A DNA stretch of 64,000 bases from Meghimatium bilineatum (taxonomy: Eukaryota; Mollusca; Gastropoda; Stylommatophora; Philomycidae). The notes below the pieces were generated by a model. The model ran no database searches, was not told the DNA's origin, and saw only the letters and a list, made by a program, of their open reading frames with translations. The position numbers and the translations under genes are program-made. The stretch is taken from positions 29,118,133-29,182,132 of the forward strand of contig CM067315.1 in the NCBI GenBank assembly GCA_034231615.1, given 5' to 3'. This document shows positions 55,101 to 63,379 of the stretch, piece after piece (position 1 is the first letter of the stretch; each line of letters begins with the position of its first letter).

Positions 55101-56648
55101 CACTATTACTTTGAATGTATTATATAGTAGCCAACTTGCCATAAAATATTTGGTTACTGCTTTCAGAAATATCTCAATGGTTTTGCCATAGTGATTTAAA
55201 GCGAGATGCATACAAAGAATTATATAAAGTTATGAATGCATCTGTTGACTTTGAACTAAGCCAAACTGCTCCACTTCCCTTTGAAAAAACATAATCTATT
55301 CTGTGGCTTATGAGTGGAAAAGTTATGTTGAATATTTTGTTGAATTGGGATGAACTGAAGGCTTATTTTACTACTGTTGAATTGGCCAAATCTAATTATG
55401 ATTCAAGATTTAAAGCAATACTATTGAAAGAACTGTTGGCAGACCACAGTAATAACTCCTATTTTATACGAGCGTATTTGCAACACCCATAAGTGCAGGA
55501 ATTTGAAAGAACAGTCTTTCTTAAAGAACCAAGACTGATCCACATGAACAATGCAAAGAATTATTTTTACACCACCAAAGTATTTACAGCAGATTGTATG
55601 ATATCAAGAAGCAGAAATAAAATATTAATGAAGTCGATTTTAGGATAAAATTTTTAACAGAATGTAATAGTTTCCTACAGAATAACAACAGTGTGCTGAC
55701 TCATAATCAAATAGAAACTATCAAAGAAAGATTTATGTTAATGCTAGAAGATGCCCTTAGTCAAATCACATGTAGACTTCCATCTGTGAAAGACATCTTT
55801 CAAAATTTGTAAAAGTTCAGCTCGACAGTAAATTTGAATCAGTTTTCTAGAAGCTCATTTTCAGATCTTCTATTTTTGCAACTTGTTGAAATAACATTAC
55901 TGAAATTGAAGAGCAATACAAAAATTGGTATTTGTAGATTGGAAAGAAGAAGCTTAATTTAAGAAAGATGGTATCCCTCTAGATAGTGGACAGTTTTGAA
56001 TTGGTATATTTCAGCATCATGCATTTAAAGAGCTTGCAACTTTTGCCCTTACTTGCTTGATTACCCCAGATAGTAATGCTGTAGTTGAGAGGATGCTCTC
56101 TCTAGCGACCTCAGTGAAGACAAACGTGAGGAACTAGATGCAGCTGAATTTACTTGATGTGATTGTAAGGGGAAGTGCTGAACCATTACTTTCAAACATA
56201 TGTTGTAATGACTTCTATCAAACAGAAAAAAATACTTTAAAACTTTACTGCTGACAATGTTTATGCTGAAGGTCTCCCTTTGTCAAGTGAAGAGGACAGT
56301 AGTAAGATGGTATGAAAACTAGTGTAAATTAGTTTGGCATTTTTATGTTGCTTTTTTTTTGTTGGTATTTTTCTGTTCCATTTTGGCTTTTTTTCGAAAA
56401 TAAATTTGGCAACCCTGCTGTCATAGACGCGCTCTATATCACACCGCCACATAACTATAACAGTTTATAGATTTAAAAGTGATAGGCCTATATGTGACAA
56501 AAATGAAAGTCTCACCAAATAAAACATGCATTTTATCCCAGTTTATGACTGGATTCTTTAAGTCGGCATGTTTCTTCTGGTCACTGTCCAAAAACTCCTC
56601 AGCGTAGTCCTTGACTATCGTTTCCAAGTCAAGCAGCTCTAGTGCCAT
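45973..56648 (-). CDS. Aerolysin-like (ETX/MTX2-type) protein, four coding exons, 251 aa
   Basis: The only host gene I can support. Exons on the minus strand: 56648-56516, 52408-52154, 49827-49679 and 46191-45973. All introns are GT-AG with phases 1, 1, 0, and the joined frame is open from ATG to TAA. The start has a favourable context (GCAATGG). Residues 1-45 are an acidic helix-like N-terminus without signal peptide. Residues 60-110 carry a threonine/tyrosine-rich beta segment (TYALRTERRTKSSCSITF). Residues 126-142 are Ser/Thr-alternating (TKETSISQTFEQELTWS), followed by EVPPGYQTKAELVI at 148-161, the VPPG turn typical of ETX/MTX2 and natterin-like aerolysin modules. Exon 4 holds two close cysteines (226, 228). 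Members of the family oligomerise into beta-barrel pores; many animal homologues have unknown or defensive roles. I see no lectin domain. The family call rests on motif pattern, not a search. No clear TATA box or poly(A) site was pinned down. Confidence 0.82.
46255..47100 (+). mobile_element. RTE-like LINE tail in intron 3, carrying a hAT MITE
   Basis: Remnants in order: CGSWTVISKMKNKISFI, CCRRILIISWIQKKAP, then after the MITE a FLPELCWHQ-like linker, and near 46975-47090 a tail WVPDGKRKRGRHRKTLCRTT, then NNFEELHTVVSHHSNW. Antisense to the host gene. Several stops. Confidence 0.7.
46400..46565. mobile_element. hAT-type MITE, 166 bp, perfect 8-bp TSD
   Basis: TIRs CAGTGGCGTAGCG and CGCTACGCCACTG are perfect complements. 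Flanks are GCTCCGGT at 46392-46399 and 46566-46573. It interrupts RTE codons that rejoin outside it. Confidence 0.9.
47105..47290. repeat. (GATA/GACA)n-rich microsatellite
   Basis: Mixed GATA, GACA and GGTA tetranucleotides over about 185 bp, immediately after the RTE tail. Confidence 0.9.
47291..47799. other. Intron 3 sequence, nothing recognised
   Basis: A weak tRNA-like patch near 47376-47430. No coding sequence. Confidence 0.35.
47800..48085 (-). repeat. SINE-like family A, full-length
   Basis: The best copy: GTTCATTCTCAAACTCCTGC, GAGCAGGATGTAGTCCGGAG, TGTTGTGTCATGGTTTACAG, CCCTATATGGGATGGGACAG, CTTAGTCGCCTTTTACGACA and CAGCAACACACGGGCATGG. It lies in intron 3 in the same orientation as the host gene. 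Confidence 0.8.
48086..48739. other. Intron 3 sequence, nothing recognised
   Basis: Nothing identifiable. Confidence 0.3.
48740..48913. mobile_element. hAT-type MITE, 174 bp, inverted relative of 46400-46565
   Basis: Starts CAGTGGCATAGCG, ends GCTACGCCACTG. The interior (GGCGGAAAATTATGATTCCG, CAGTCTTTCACAATCACTGA) is the reverse complement of the other copy. Flanks TGCTGGTG (48732-48739) and TTCTGGTG (48914-48921) differ by one base. Confidence 0.88.
49085..49375. repeat. Degenerate tandem repeat, about 25-30-bp unit
   Basis: About ten imperfect units of AAAATAGAGGGCAAATCTC and CCTCTC, in intron 3 about 300 bp downstream of the exon 3 donor. Confidence 0.75.
49376..49678. other. Intron 3, donor-proximal part
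   Basis: Contains a C-rich tract near 49445-49475. The donor GTAAGC lies at 49678-49673. Confidence 0.5.
49679..49827 (-). CDS. Exon 3 of the aerolysin-like gene
   Basis: A pyrimidine-rich acceptor ending CTGAAG, then ISQTFEQELTWSVDNEIEV, PPGYQTKAELVIKEDNF and FQVLTTFEGK. Donor GTAAGC. Phase 1 in, phase 0 out. Confidence 0.85.
49930..50760 (+). mobile_element. RTE-like LINE tail in intron 2, with internal array
   Basis: The left part encodes SNPIEIKKQIINSIVISTLN, a CRTRKSLL-like piece and TRRDHVRNE. Then the MRMNPYW segment is multiplied, then RVYNMRTENCCIRQSDG-like sequence ends the copy. Same subfamily as 60-480 and 12131-12780. Confidence 0.75.
50300..50735. repeat. 34/40-bp array made of RTE coding sequence
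   Basis: Units are GAGAATGAATCCATATTGGC followed by TAGCAGCAAGAGCACTTAAT (40 bp), or a 34-bp form lacking CCATAT. In all, about twelve copies. The single-copy source is visible at 267-303. Confidence 0.9.
50761..51039. other. Intron 2 sequence with short (GATA/GACA)n patch
   Basis: Tetranucleotide-rich 50770-50860. Otherwise unrecognised; a degenerate 50-bp duplication (CATCC...CTCCCTAGTAGGC) lies at 50965-51045. Confidence 0.5.
51040..51580 (-). mobile_element. RTE-like LINE tail in intron 2
   Basis: Minus-strand order: INSIFIPTLRYQCQ, LTKEQEGKLTV-like, RTRRDHVWNEKTTRTVET, then MKRVNNILRCHNITAYQVTK, CAIAENRLSFNPLTPHIKI. The copy is longer at its end than 12131-12780 and lies in the same orientation as the host gene. 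Confidence 0.7.
51790..51895. repeat. 28-bp tandem repeat
   Basis: Three near-perfect copies of GTGTGAAGACTGGACATGAT followed by AGTGTGCT. Confidence 0.9.
52050..52128. repeat. (TCTA/TCTG)n microsatellite beside the exon 2 donor
   Basis: It starts about 25 bases inside intron 2 (minus strand), so the pre-mRNA has a (GATA/GACA/GAGA)n tract next to the 5' splice site. Confidence 0.9.
52154..52408 (-). CDS. Exon 2 of the aerolysin-like gene
   Basis: Acceptor TTTCTGCAG, then ETQYTSPEIPPMPTSHVLFS, FMNKTPKHQTYALRTERRTK, CSITFTKIYTYAGGIQIKL and NPVIEANAGFQANLTKET. Donor A|GTAAGTG. Phases 1 and 1. It is the largest exon (85 codons). Confidence 0.85.
52410..53104. other. Intron 1 sequence
   Basis: A diverged tandem duplication near 52700-52920 (GGACAATCAGAACCTGGTCA, then AGCAGGTTAGT), two or three copies. 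Confidence 0.5.
53105..53350 (-). repeat. SINE-like family A
   Basis: TCTTCTTCCACTTCTTCTG tail, GTTTTTCAGAGAATAAAATG, TGCCTGACACATTCGACTTC and TAGTAGCTTCTTATAACATG. Moderately diverged. Confidence 0.65.
53755..53852. repeat. 47-bp tandem duplication
   Basis: Two copies of ACACTGGTCAAACACTATAT, then TCCCCAGTACGACTCAA. Confidence 0.9.
53853..54249. other. Intron 1; homopolymers and a hairpin motif
   Basis: C-rich run near 53926 and G-rich near 54037. The minus strand at 54164-54130 has CCTGATGAAGGC...GTCAAAACG, matching a motif at 61741-61775. Confidence 0.4.
54250..54495 (+). repeat. SINE-like family A
   Basis: AAAAGGGGAGCAAAGAATAG, TTGTAAAAGGCGACTAATGA, CATCTCATCCCATATAGGG and TGACTACATCTTGCTAATCT. 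Sense opposite to the host gene. Confidence 0.7.
54500..56458 (-). repeat. tRNA-headed SINE (family B), split by a hAT transposon
   Basis: The body and B-box half lie at 54500-54647. The A-box half of the tRNA-like head lies at 56426-56458. Read on the minus strand the two halves rejoin as TGGCGGTGTGATATAGAGCG, TCTATGACAGTCAAGG and TACTGGATTCACATTCC, collinear with the head of the SINE at 3280. Confidence 0.75.
54648..56417 (+). mobile_element. hAT DNA transposon, about 1.77 kb, transposase decayed
   Basis: Perfect 8-bp duplication CTGTCATA at 54640-54647 and 56418-56425. The right end TTTGGCAACCCTG is a classic hAT terminus; the left end (ATGCCATATTGGC) is eroded. Coding remnants on plus: VMLNILLNWDELKAYFTTVE (55325), then ELLADHSNNSYFI, and near the 3' end FKELATFALTCLITPDSNAV then ERMLSLATSVKT with MQLNLLDVIVRG, the C-terminal hAT dimerisation block. 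Frames are interrupted by multiple stops and frameshifts. No zinc-finger N-terminus was recognised; about 1.8 kb suggests internal loss. It lies in intron 1. Confidence 0.8.
56516..56648 (-). CDS. Exon 1 of the aerolysin-like gene (start-containing)
   Basis: Codes for MALELLDLETIVKDYAEEFL and the following 24 residues. Ends G|GTGAGAC. A CTGACAG just before the ATG could be an acceptor for an upstream untranslated exon. Confidence 0.8.
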
Positions 56649-57173
56649 TGCTTACTGTCAGGGATGCAATTGAGCAAGGCGCTAGAATTTAAAATCTTGT
56701 ATAAAATATGTCAGCAACTCAGTTTTTGTCACCTACAATAAAATAATGTATACAAAATATTAATCTCAGAAATACATTCATTTTATTTTCTATCTATTTC
56801 ATTCTATTTTTTGTGATAAAATCTATAATATCATCAAACGCTGAATTCCTCACAGTGTTGCCACGTTAGAACCATCAACACAAAAATCTCTCCGTGTATC
56901 TCAATTCTCAGTTTTTTGTTTTGACATTTATCTAAAACGTGGATAACGATTTTTTAACAATTGTTTACAAGAAGCTCATTAAATTTCTCATGAAAACAAA
57001 AATTAGAGAGAATTACACACAAAGATGGGCGAATGATTTTTTTGGGGGTAAACACCCCACACCCCCCCCCCCACCATGTTCTAACTGTTCCGTATTTACG
57101 GCCCTGCATCTGTCAAAGATAGATTCAGTTGGATATAAGTTACATAAGTAGATTGATGTAGTTAATCAAAGAT
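56649..57173. other. Upstream region of the aerolysin-like gene
   Basis: No clear TATA box; an AT-rich TTTTATACAAGATTTTAAAT lies about 50-65 bases before the ATG on the minus strand. C-rich run near 57061-57073. Confidence 0.35.
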
Positions 57174-57184
57174 AGATTCCGTTG

Positions 57185-57340
57185 CTGCCGAAGACGGATG
57201 TGTCGGGCCATTGGCGCAAATAAAACGGCGACACAACGCATTTCCATTCTCTGGACTACATCCTGCTGAAAATCTAATAGGACCATGGTCCTGCTACAAG
57301 AGAGATCCAGCGGGAGTTTGAGAATGTACGCTGAAGAAGA
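57185..57340 (+). repeat. SINE-like A' with 11-bp TSD
   Basis: A 156-bp element starting CTGCCGAAGACGGATGTGTC and ending CGCTGAAGAAGA. Flanks AGATTCCGTTG at 57174-57184 and 57341-57351. Confidence 0.85.
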
Positions 57341-57351
57341 AGATTCCGTTG

Positions 57352-58049
57352 GATACAAGTTACAGAGGTAGACCTAACAGGAGACGAAATCCGAGTCTAG
57401 CTTATTCCTCGTTCTACTGACGGAGATATACGCAGATATGAATTTCTTCAGTGAGCTGAACAACAGCTCTGAGAAAGGATCGTAGACAGGACCATAGATA
57501 CGTTATTCTCAAGGCAGGTGTCGCTTATCTAAAAAAAAAAATAATAGTAATTCGTGCGTTTTTGTGTATCAGGTTTTCTTTTTGTGAAAATCGTCATAAT
57601 GATGAATGGAGGTTCTGCCCCCCCCCCTTTTCCCTTTTGGCAAAGTTCCTAGAACTAAAAGTCATGTTACAATTTCCGGGAGTTCAACCCCCCCCCCTCC
57701 TTTCTTATCTATGGTCAGTGTCATAAATATACTCTTCAGAGCTTTTTCAGATTACCACAGTTCTATTCTTGTGTTGTGGCACAGTGGGAATTTCTGTAAA
57801 ATATGCTCTGCGCTTTCTGCAGGTTGTCATCGGGGTCACATATACGTGTGGCCAAAACCCCTCCACCCTGTTGTTCTTTGAGTTTGTTGTGGTCAGTTAT
57901 CAATCTAAATATTATTGTTTGTTCCTTTATTCCAAGCTTGTGGGTGGCATCATCTTTTTGACACTATGAGTGAGTTGAGTTCAATTTTATACTTATATTA
58001 TGGAACATTTGATGGAACATTATGGTACATTTGATGAAAAATTCTTGAG
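57352..58049. other. No gene; two C-runs
   Basis: C homopolymers near 57620 and 57690. ORFs lack motifs. Confidence 0.35.
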
Positions 58050-58137
58050 ACTAACGGGAATTGAACCAGTTATGCACCAAATCGCCTAGCAACTATTGAA
58101 CACGCATTCTTCAGTACTTGACTAACCGCATCTCCAA
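58050..58137 (-). repeat. tRNA-like SINE head
   Basis: The minus strand has GCGGTTAGTCAAGTACTGAA (A-box region) and AACTGGTTCAATTCCCG (B-box) with about 55 bases between, slightly long for a tRNA. Confidence 0.5.
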
Positions 58138-58489
58138 AAAAAGATGCGATTTCATCAAGCCATTCAAACTGTGCACACAAAGTCACCAGAATTGACCGAT
58201 CGAGACAAGGACCATTACTTTCTCCCCTTCCCCCTTGTCATCCCAATGTCTGTCATCCTTTGTATGTGTGATTTACCACCTCCAGAATCGTCTTTTTCAC
58301 TTTGTAGTAAATCAATGACCACCATTATTAGGTCGGTTCTATAATTAAGTTCACATAATCAACATATGACTGGGACTTTGTGTCACATAATCAACATCTT
58401 GGGACTTTGAGTCTGCACACTCTTGGATGGCTGCTGGAAAGAAGAGAGGAGTACTTCTGGAAATGTCTCATGTGCCACGATGCTGGTTT
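58138..58489. other. No gene recognised
   Basis: Nothing identifiable. Confidence 0.3.
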
Positions 58490-58690
58490 TCAAGAATCAA
58501 GCATATCCTATTCAGGCCGTCCGACTAAACCATCATTTTTCGGCTGCAGTTATAGTCTAGGCAATATTTGCATTCAGTAAGTTGTCATTGATTTCTGAAC
58601 GGTCCGAACGCACAATTATCTGCAGCGGAAATGGAGTCTGGTAACTTAGCAGCACTAGACCATCCCAGACTCGACATATGACATCATTTG
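58490..58690 (-). repeat. tRNA-headed SINE (family B)
   Basis: The minus strand has GGGATGGTCTAGTGCTGC (A-box), AGTTACCAGACTCCA (weak B-box), TTCGGACCGTTCAGAAATCA and TATTGCCTAGACTATAACTG, then CTGAATAGGATATGC. Confidence 0.7.
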
Positions 58691-58924
58691 GTTTAAGGAT
58701 TTGATGTGATTGCATGTTTTCTACATGTACACAAATGATTCCTCTAAGAAAAACGAATTGTTAAGGGCGCGGTTTGGGAGGGGGAGGTTACAAGAACTCC
58801 CTCCCCATTCCTGAGGAAATCAGAACATGACTCAGTACAAAGAATTTAGCTAAAAGGTGGGCAATCTCTTCCCTCCCCCCCCCCCCTCAGCATATATTTT
58901 TGCAAATAGATCTATCTATATATC
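58691..58924. other. No gene; C14-type run
   Basis: G-rich near 58775 and C-rich near 58871-58888. Confidence 0.4.
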
Positions 58925-59130
58925 TATGATACTTCAGCGCCGAACACGGTTCTCATGGGGCAGAAACCAAAGTTCTCCAGTTTGAGCGATGTGATGCTAC
59001 TGTGTGTAAATCCTGTATGTTGTTGAGACCCATAGTCATACCTTCTTTGATGGTTATACTGCGAAGACTCTCTCTTGGTCTTCCTCTTTTTCTTTTGCCA
59101 TCTGGTAACTAATTTTAATGCTTGTTGAGT
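58925..59130 (-). mobile_element. RTE-like LINE, C-terminal tail
   Basis: The minus strand encodes LPDGKRKRGRPRESLRSITI, then NNIQDLHTVASHRSNWRTLV. Same subfamily as 46975-47090. One stop before the C-terminus. Confidence 0.7.
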
Positions 59131-59929
59131 CTGTTTCTGTAATGCCAGAGATATGTCATAAAAAACTTAATGAATAACGGGAAACTGCACATAATGGACG
59201 AATGAATTTTTCTTTTTGCAGGTAACCGCCCCCCCTTTTTTTCACTGAAGGCATGTATCTATGGCCCTAGATGGGTTATGGTTTGATGACGATGAACCTA
59301 TTATCGATTTTCCACTTCTCGTGGATAGGGGGATATAATTGTTTTTCTTCCTATTATTTGTTATTTCCACATGATCAAACACGTCGGTCGAGCTGTTTCC
59401 CTGGTGATAACATTCTATCAGATTAATGTATTTGGTTCATTCTTTCTCTCCATTCTCTGGGCTTTCTAATTCAATTATCTATAACATTGGCACATCCGTC
59501 AAACACCGCTTAGATAATGTGAGATATAGAGAAGGGGAAGTAATCTGACAAATACTACATTTTAAAAAGTCGGTTTCAATCAGTAAAGGGAGAGAATAAA
59601 TATACACAGAAGGAAACATTTCAGATGTGGAACACGTGCGTTTCTGAATGAATTCTCTAAAGCAGCATATGAATACATTATTTGTTTTACAATTAAGATG
59701 CAATGAACATTTTAAGAAACCAACGTTGAGCTCAGTGCCGCCATGAATTTACATGAAAAAGTAAATATTAAAAAAAAAATTCGCGATGTTTTTTTTATAC
59801 TCTTCTAACAGACTGTTTATTCGCAGTTCATTTCGAAGATAAGGGGCGGGTGTGTTAACCCTCCCTCCCAGTATAGCATATCAGAACATGTATTTAGCAA
59901 GACACCCAACTAAACGAAAAAGGAGACGG
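59131..59929. other. No gene recognised
   Basis: C-run near 59228. ORF at 59479-59703 has no motifs. Confidence 0.3.
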
Positions 59930-61130
59930 CGAAGAGTTCCAAACAGTTACACTCAAGAGACCCCGATGACTCTTGGCCACATGGGGTCTTAACATACATG
60001 GAGGCACTGCCATAAGTGATCTCTCTCCGTCCACCAGCTATCCCAGTGTATGTAGACTCGGAGTCTCCATCAGGCATTGATTGCGTCATCTTCGGGACTT
60101 TCCACATAATTTATTTTTCCTGCCTCACCTCTAGATTCTCCAATTTCTGACATTCTCTGTATGTGTACGTTCTCAGCCTCATAGGCATCATCTTCATCTT
60201 GAATTGAATTTATTACTGCCTTGATCAAGTCTGCTTTATCTTTTTCAGCAATGTGCCGTCTATCGGTGCATTTCCTGCCAATATGTCGGCTCTCTCGTTT
60301 CCTCTGACCCCGGCATGATCAAGGCAGCATATCCATTTAATGCTCTGGACAATTGTGTTATTCAATAAGCCCCAACATTCTTTTCTCAGCATGTACTTTT
60401 CTATCTTGCGCAGCATGCATTTAGAGTCTATGAGTATTACAGGGTGTGTTGATGTATCAGTTATCAGCCAATTAAGTGCTGCTGTAACTCCCTCTATCTC
60501 CATCATCATGCTCAATGTGATAGTGAAATATGCTGAAGATTTCACAACCAACTTCACGCCGTTTCTGTAGGCAACAAAACCCCAACCGCTTTTATTTGTG
60601 TTTTGTTAACAGAGCCATCTGTGTATATGTCTTGTGGTTTCGAGTGTAGCTGGGCGAGTTCATGCACTGTAACCTCGGCCCTGATACCCGTCCATTTTCG
60701 ACATGCTTTTTATATTTGTATTATTACTTTAGTCAGTCATTTCTTCTCAGTGTCTACCTCCACCCATTCACTGCACTTTCCTATTTCTTCAATCTCACAT
60801 ACTCTTCGCATTGTGTCTTCAGCCTCTGCCATCTATGATCTGCCACGCTTGATTCATTTTCCCTTTGACTCATCTAGATGTTGGTGTATTGTGTGGTGGT
60901 TATATTCTGTCACTTTAAAGTACGACCTAACTTATGCTACCTGATGTTACACTCTAATGCTGGGGAGATCGAGCAGCAATCTCATAGCAGAGATGGGTGT
61001 ATCTCTAGTACACCCCAGTACCGCTTTCATTGCCTCATTTTGGGCTTTTTAAAATCTATCGACTTGTGTCTGTGACAGTGTTTGTAGACCGAGGCCATAA
61101 TCTATGACAGATAGCACCATCACATGTAGA
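59930..61130 (-). mobile_element. RNase H-type LINE, longest ORF2 fragment
   Basis: Minus-strand order: SVIDYGLGLQTLSQTQVDRF (post-RT region, near 61110-61040), a decayed linker, DIYTDGSVNK (60630, first RNase H Asp), GWGFVAYRNG, TLSMMMEIEGVTAALNWL (Glu), HPVILIDSKCMLRK (Asp), CCLDHAGVRGNERADILAGN (His and Asp), then a C-terminal ADLIKAVINSIQDEDD segment and a tail to about 59930. All RNase H catalytic positions are visible. Frameshifts before RNase H and after it. Confidence 0.8.
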
Positions 61131-62024
61131 AGAAGAAACAGTACCCATTACTGCATGTCGAAGGTCGCCATAACCTTGATAATATCAATCTCTATTTTAG
61201 CCTTCTGAATCATATTTGTGACGTGTTTGTTAAAAAAAACTAGAGGAAATGAAAATATAACACATATAAAAATAGAAAGCCTTTTTCTCCAGAAAAGCAC
61301 TGCGCGCTGATCATAAACAGCTTTACTTATCTTGGCTGATAATAATTGGTTACTTTGTGTGTAATTTGTGTTACCAGCCAATGGAAAGCACATTAAAGTC
61401 GGATAAAACATGATAAGTTTCGCTGTTTAGAATCTGCGCAGAGGACTATTCATGTGAAGTATTTTCAGTAACCAATAAGGAAATAATAATAAGATTAACA
61501 AATGGAAAGCCTTTGAATATGAATGAGCACTTGACATATGCATAATATCTGGTTGTTCCATCATTTCTCTGTCTCGTGTTCACAGGTATTCGGGTCTATT
61601 TTTTTTATACTTCCTATTTCTGTACATTTCCTCTTTGTGTCACCTTTGACCTCATTTCTATCATTTCGGCCATTTTACTGGACATGTGAACGCACGTTGT
61701 GTCGTCCCTACGTGTCGTATTTATTTATATGTGTATGCTATTCTTGATAAAGGCATTTCAGTCGAAACATCGATTTGTGTGTGTACTATGTTTTTTCGTA
61801 TTATTAACACAACTTTATTACTCCGTTTCATGGTTTACCAAAGGATTAAAAAACGAGTTTCTAATTTAGATTGACTAAATACCCAAACGTGTTGCTATGC
61901 AAGTTGGTCGTGCCGCTGAACTATGACCATCTAGCATATAAGACATACTTGCTAATTGGAAACCAGTCCTTTCAAAAGACACATGTAACTATTCCGGTGA
62001 TTTTCAATGGTCACAATAGTTATA
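61131..62024. other. No gene; conserved hairpin-like motif
   Basis: At 61741-61775 the plus strand has CTTGATAAAGGCATTTCAGT followed by CGAAACATCG, sharing the TTGATRAAGGC...GTCRAAAC pattern with 54130-54164. Confidence 0.4.
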
Positions 62025-62420
62025 GTGAAAAGTAAAGTAAAATCGTTACACGTGAAATGATATGTCTGCGAAAAGCTGCAATGGTTACTACAATAGATAA
62101 AATAAGAAGTGAAGAGTTTAGGAACAGAGTTGATATAATATCATGTATTGAACTCATCGAAATATAGCAAGTAAAATTCTCACCTTATGAGAATGAGCCC
62201 AAACCAAATACCAATAAGAGCATATAACAAAAGAATATCCGAATATTCCACTAATGGTAGGCAGATAACCTTCGAAATATTTGGACTTAACGCAAGCAAG
62301 GTGACACATCTGGCTTTGGAACAACAGCTGAGGCTACCACCCTTACGCTTGAAGGTAAGTGTGGATACGATCAAACATAATTCACATAGGGAAAGACAAT
62401 ATTCAATGATTATACGTTGT
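62025..62420 (+). mobile_element. RTE-like LINE tail
   Basis: EMICLRKAAMVTTIDKIRSE, then RMSPNQIPIRAYNKR and ASKVTHLALEQQLRLPPLRL. Aligned to 14715-15025 at the end and to 12342-12480 at the start. Confidence 0.7.
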
Positions 62421-62954
62421 GTTACAGCCAATGAAAATCAATGGAATCCTCAAATGAGTCATTTTGGAAGGCTGGATTTTCCGCTAGCCAATACATCTTA
62501 TGCTGTAGACGATCAAGACTGAACAGACAATGGTCCCATCTGCTTCTCATTTTTTTCAATAATTCATATAAGCTTCTGATTTATATTATTCATGAACTCA
62601 GATTGACAGTACACAACTTGGCAACCTCGTAGTATTAATGTGCAATTATCGACGGTCATTGTTGCCACTACAGACCGTACAAAAACACAAGACTTAATAC
62701 ATTGTATCTATGAATCTGCGGAAATAAACACGCACAATAATCCATAATAATCCAGAAATGTTTTTATACACCGATTTGTGCATTAAGTGATTGTGTGGTA
62801 GGTCTGTATATACTATCTACCTCTGTTGCCGATGCTCGAAAAATGAGTAACAAATTTAAACAGCGTGATTTTCCGCGCATGTTGTGTGAAGTCATGCGAT
62901 GAAGTGGAGTGCCCAACGTCATTGGTTAAAAGTGATTCAAAACATAATGCTTAA
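62421..62954. other. No gene recognised
   Basis: Nothing identifiable. Confidence 0.3.
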
Positions 62955-63060
62955 GTCGTATGTGTTATCCCGAAAGTCGCGAGTATTGCCACAATGCTGC
63001 AAATCATGACACAGCGTAATCCCTTCTCCGTACTACATCCTGTTGACTAGCAGAAGTAAG
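62955..63060 (+). repeat. SINE-like family A, 3' fragment
   Basis: TGCCACAATGCTGCAAATCA, TGACACAGCGTAAT and CTCCGTACTACATCCTGTTG. Confidence 0.55.
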
Positions 63061-63104
63061 TATGGTAACGAATGAAGATGAACTATGTACAAAGTAACAG
63101 ATAA

Positions 63105-63260
63105 CGAACTTATGACAATGGATAAACAGGAAAACAGCGTTACAATTGTTAATAAGCTGTATTTCCGAATGGGTAAACAGGAAAACAGCGTTACAATTGT
63201 TAATACGCGGTATTTTCCAATAGGAAAACAGCGTTACTATTGTTAATAAGTTGTATTTCC
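63105..63260. repeat. About 50-bp tandem repeat
   Basis: Three copies of GGAAAACAGCGTTAC, AATTGTTAATA and TGTATTTCC. Confidence 0.85.
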
Positions 63261-63379
63261 CAGTGGGTATAGTATACAAACTTATGGCAAGAAACTACAG
63301 CAGTAGATACGTTTTCTTTAAGGAATAATCAATCAATCTGCATGAGTATCTATATTTGAGGTACGTTGCACTTTGTTAT
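63261..63379. other. Spacer
   Basis: Nothing identifiable. Confidence 0.3.
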
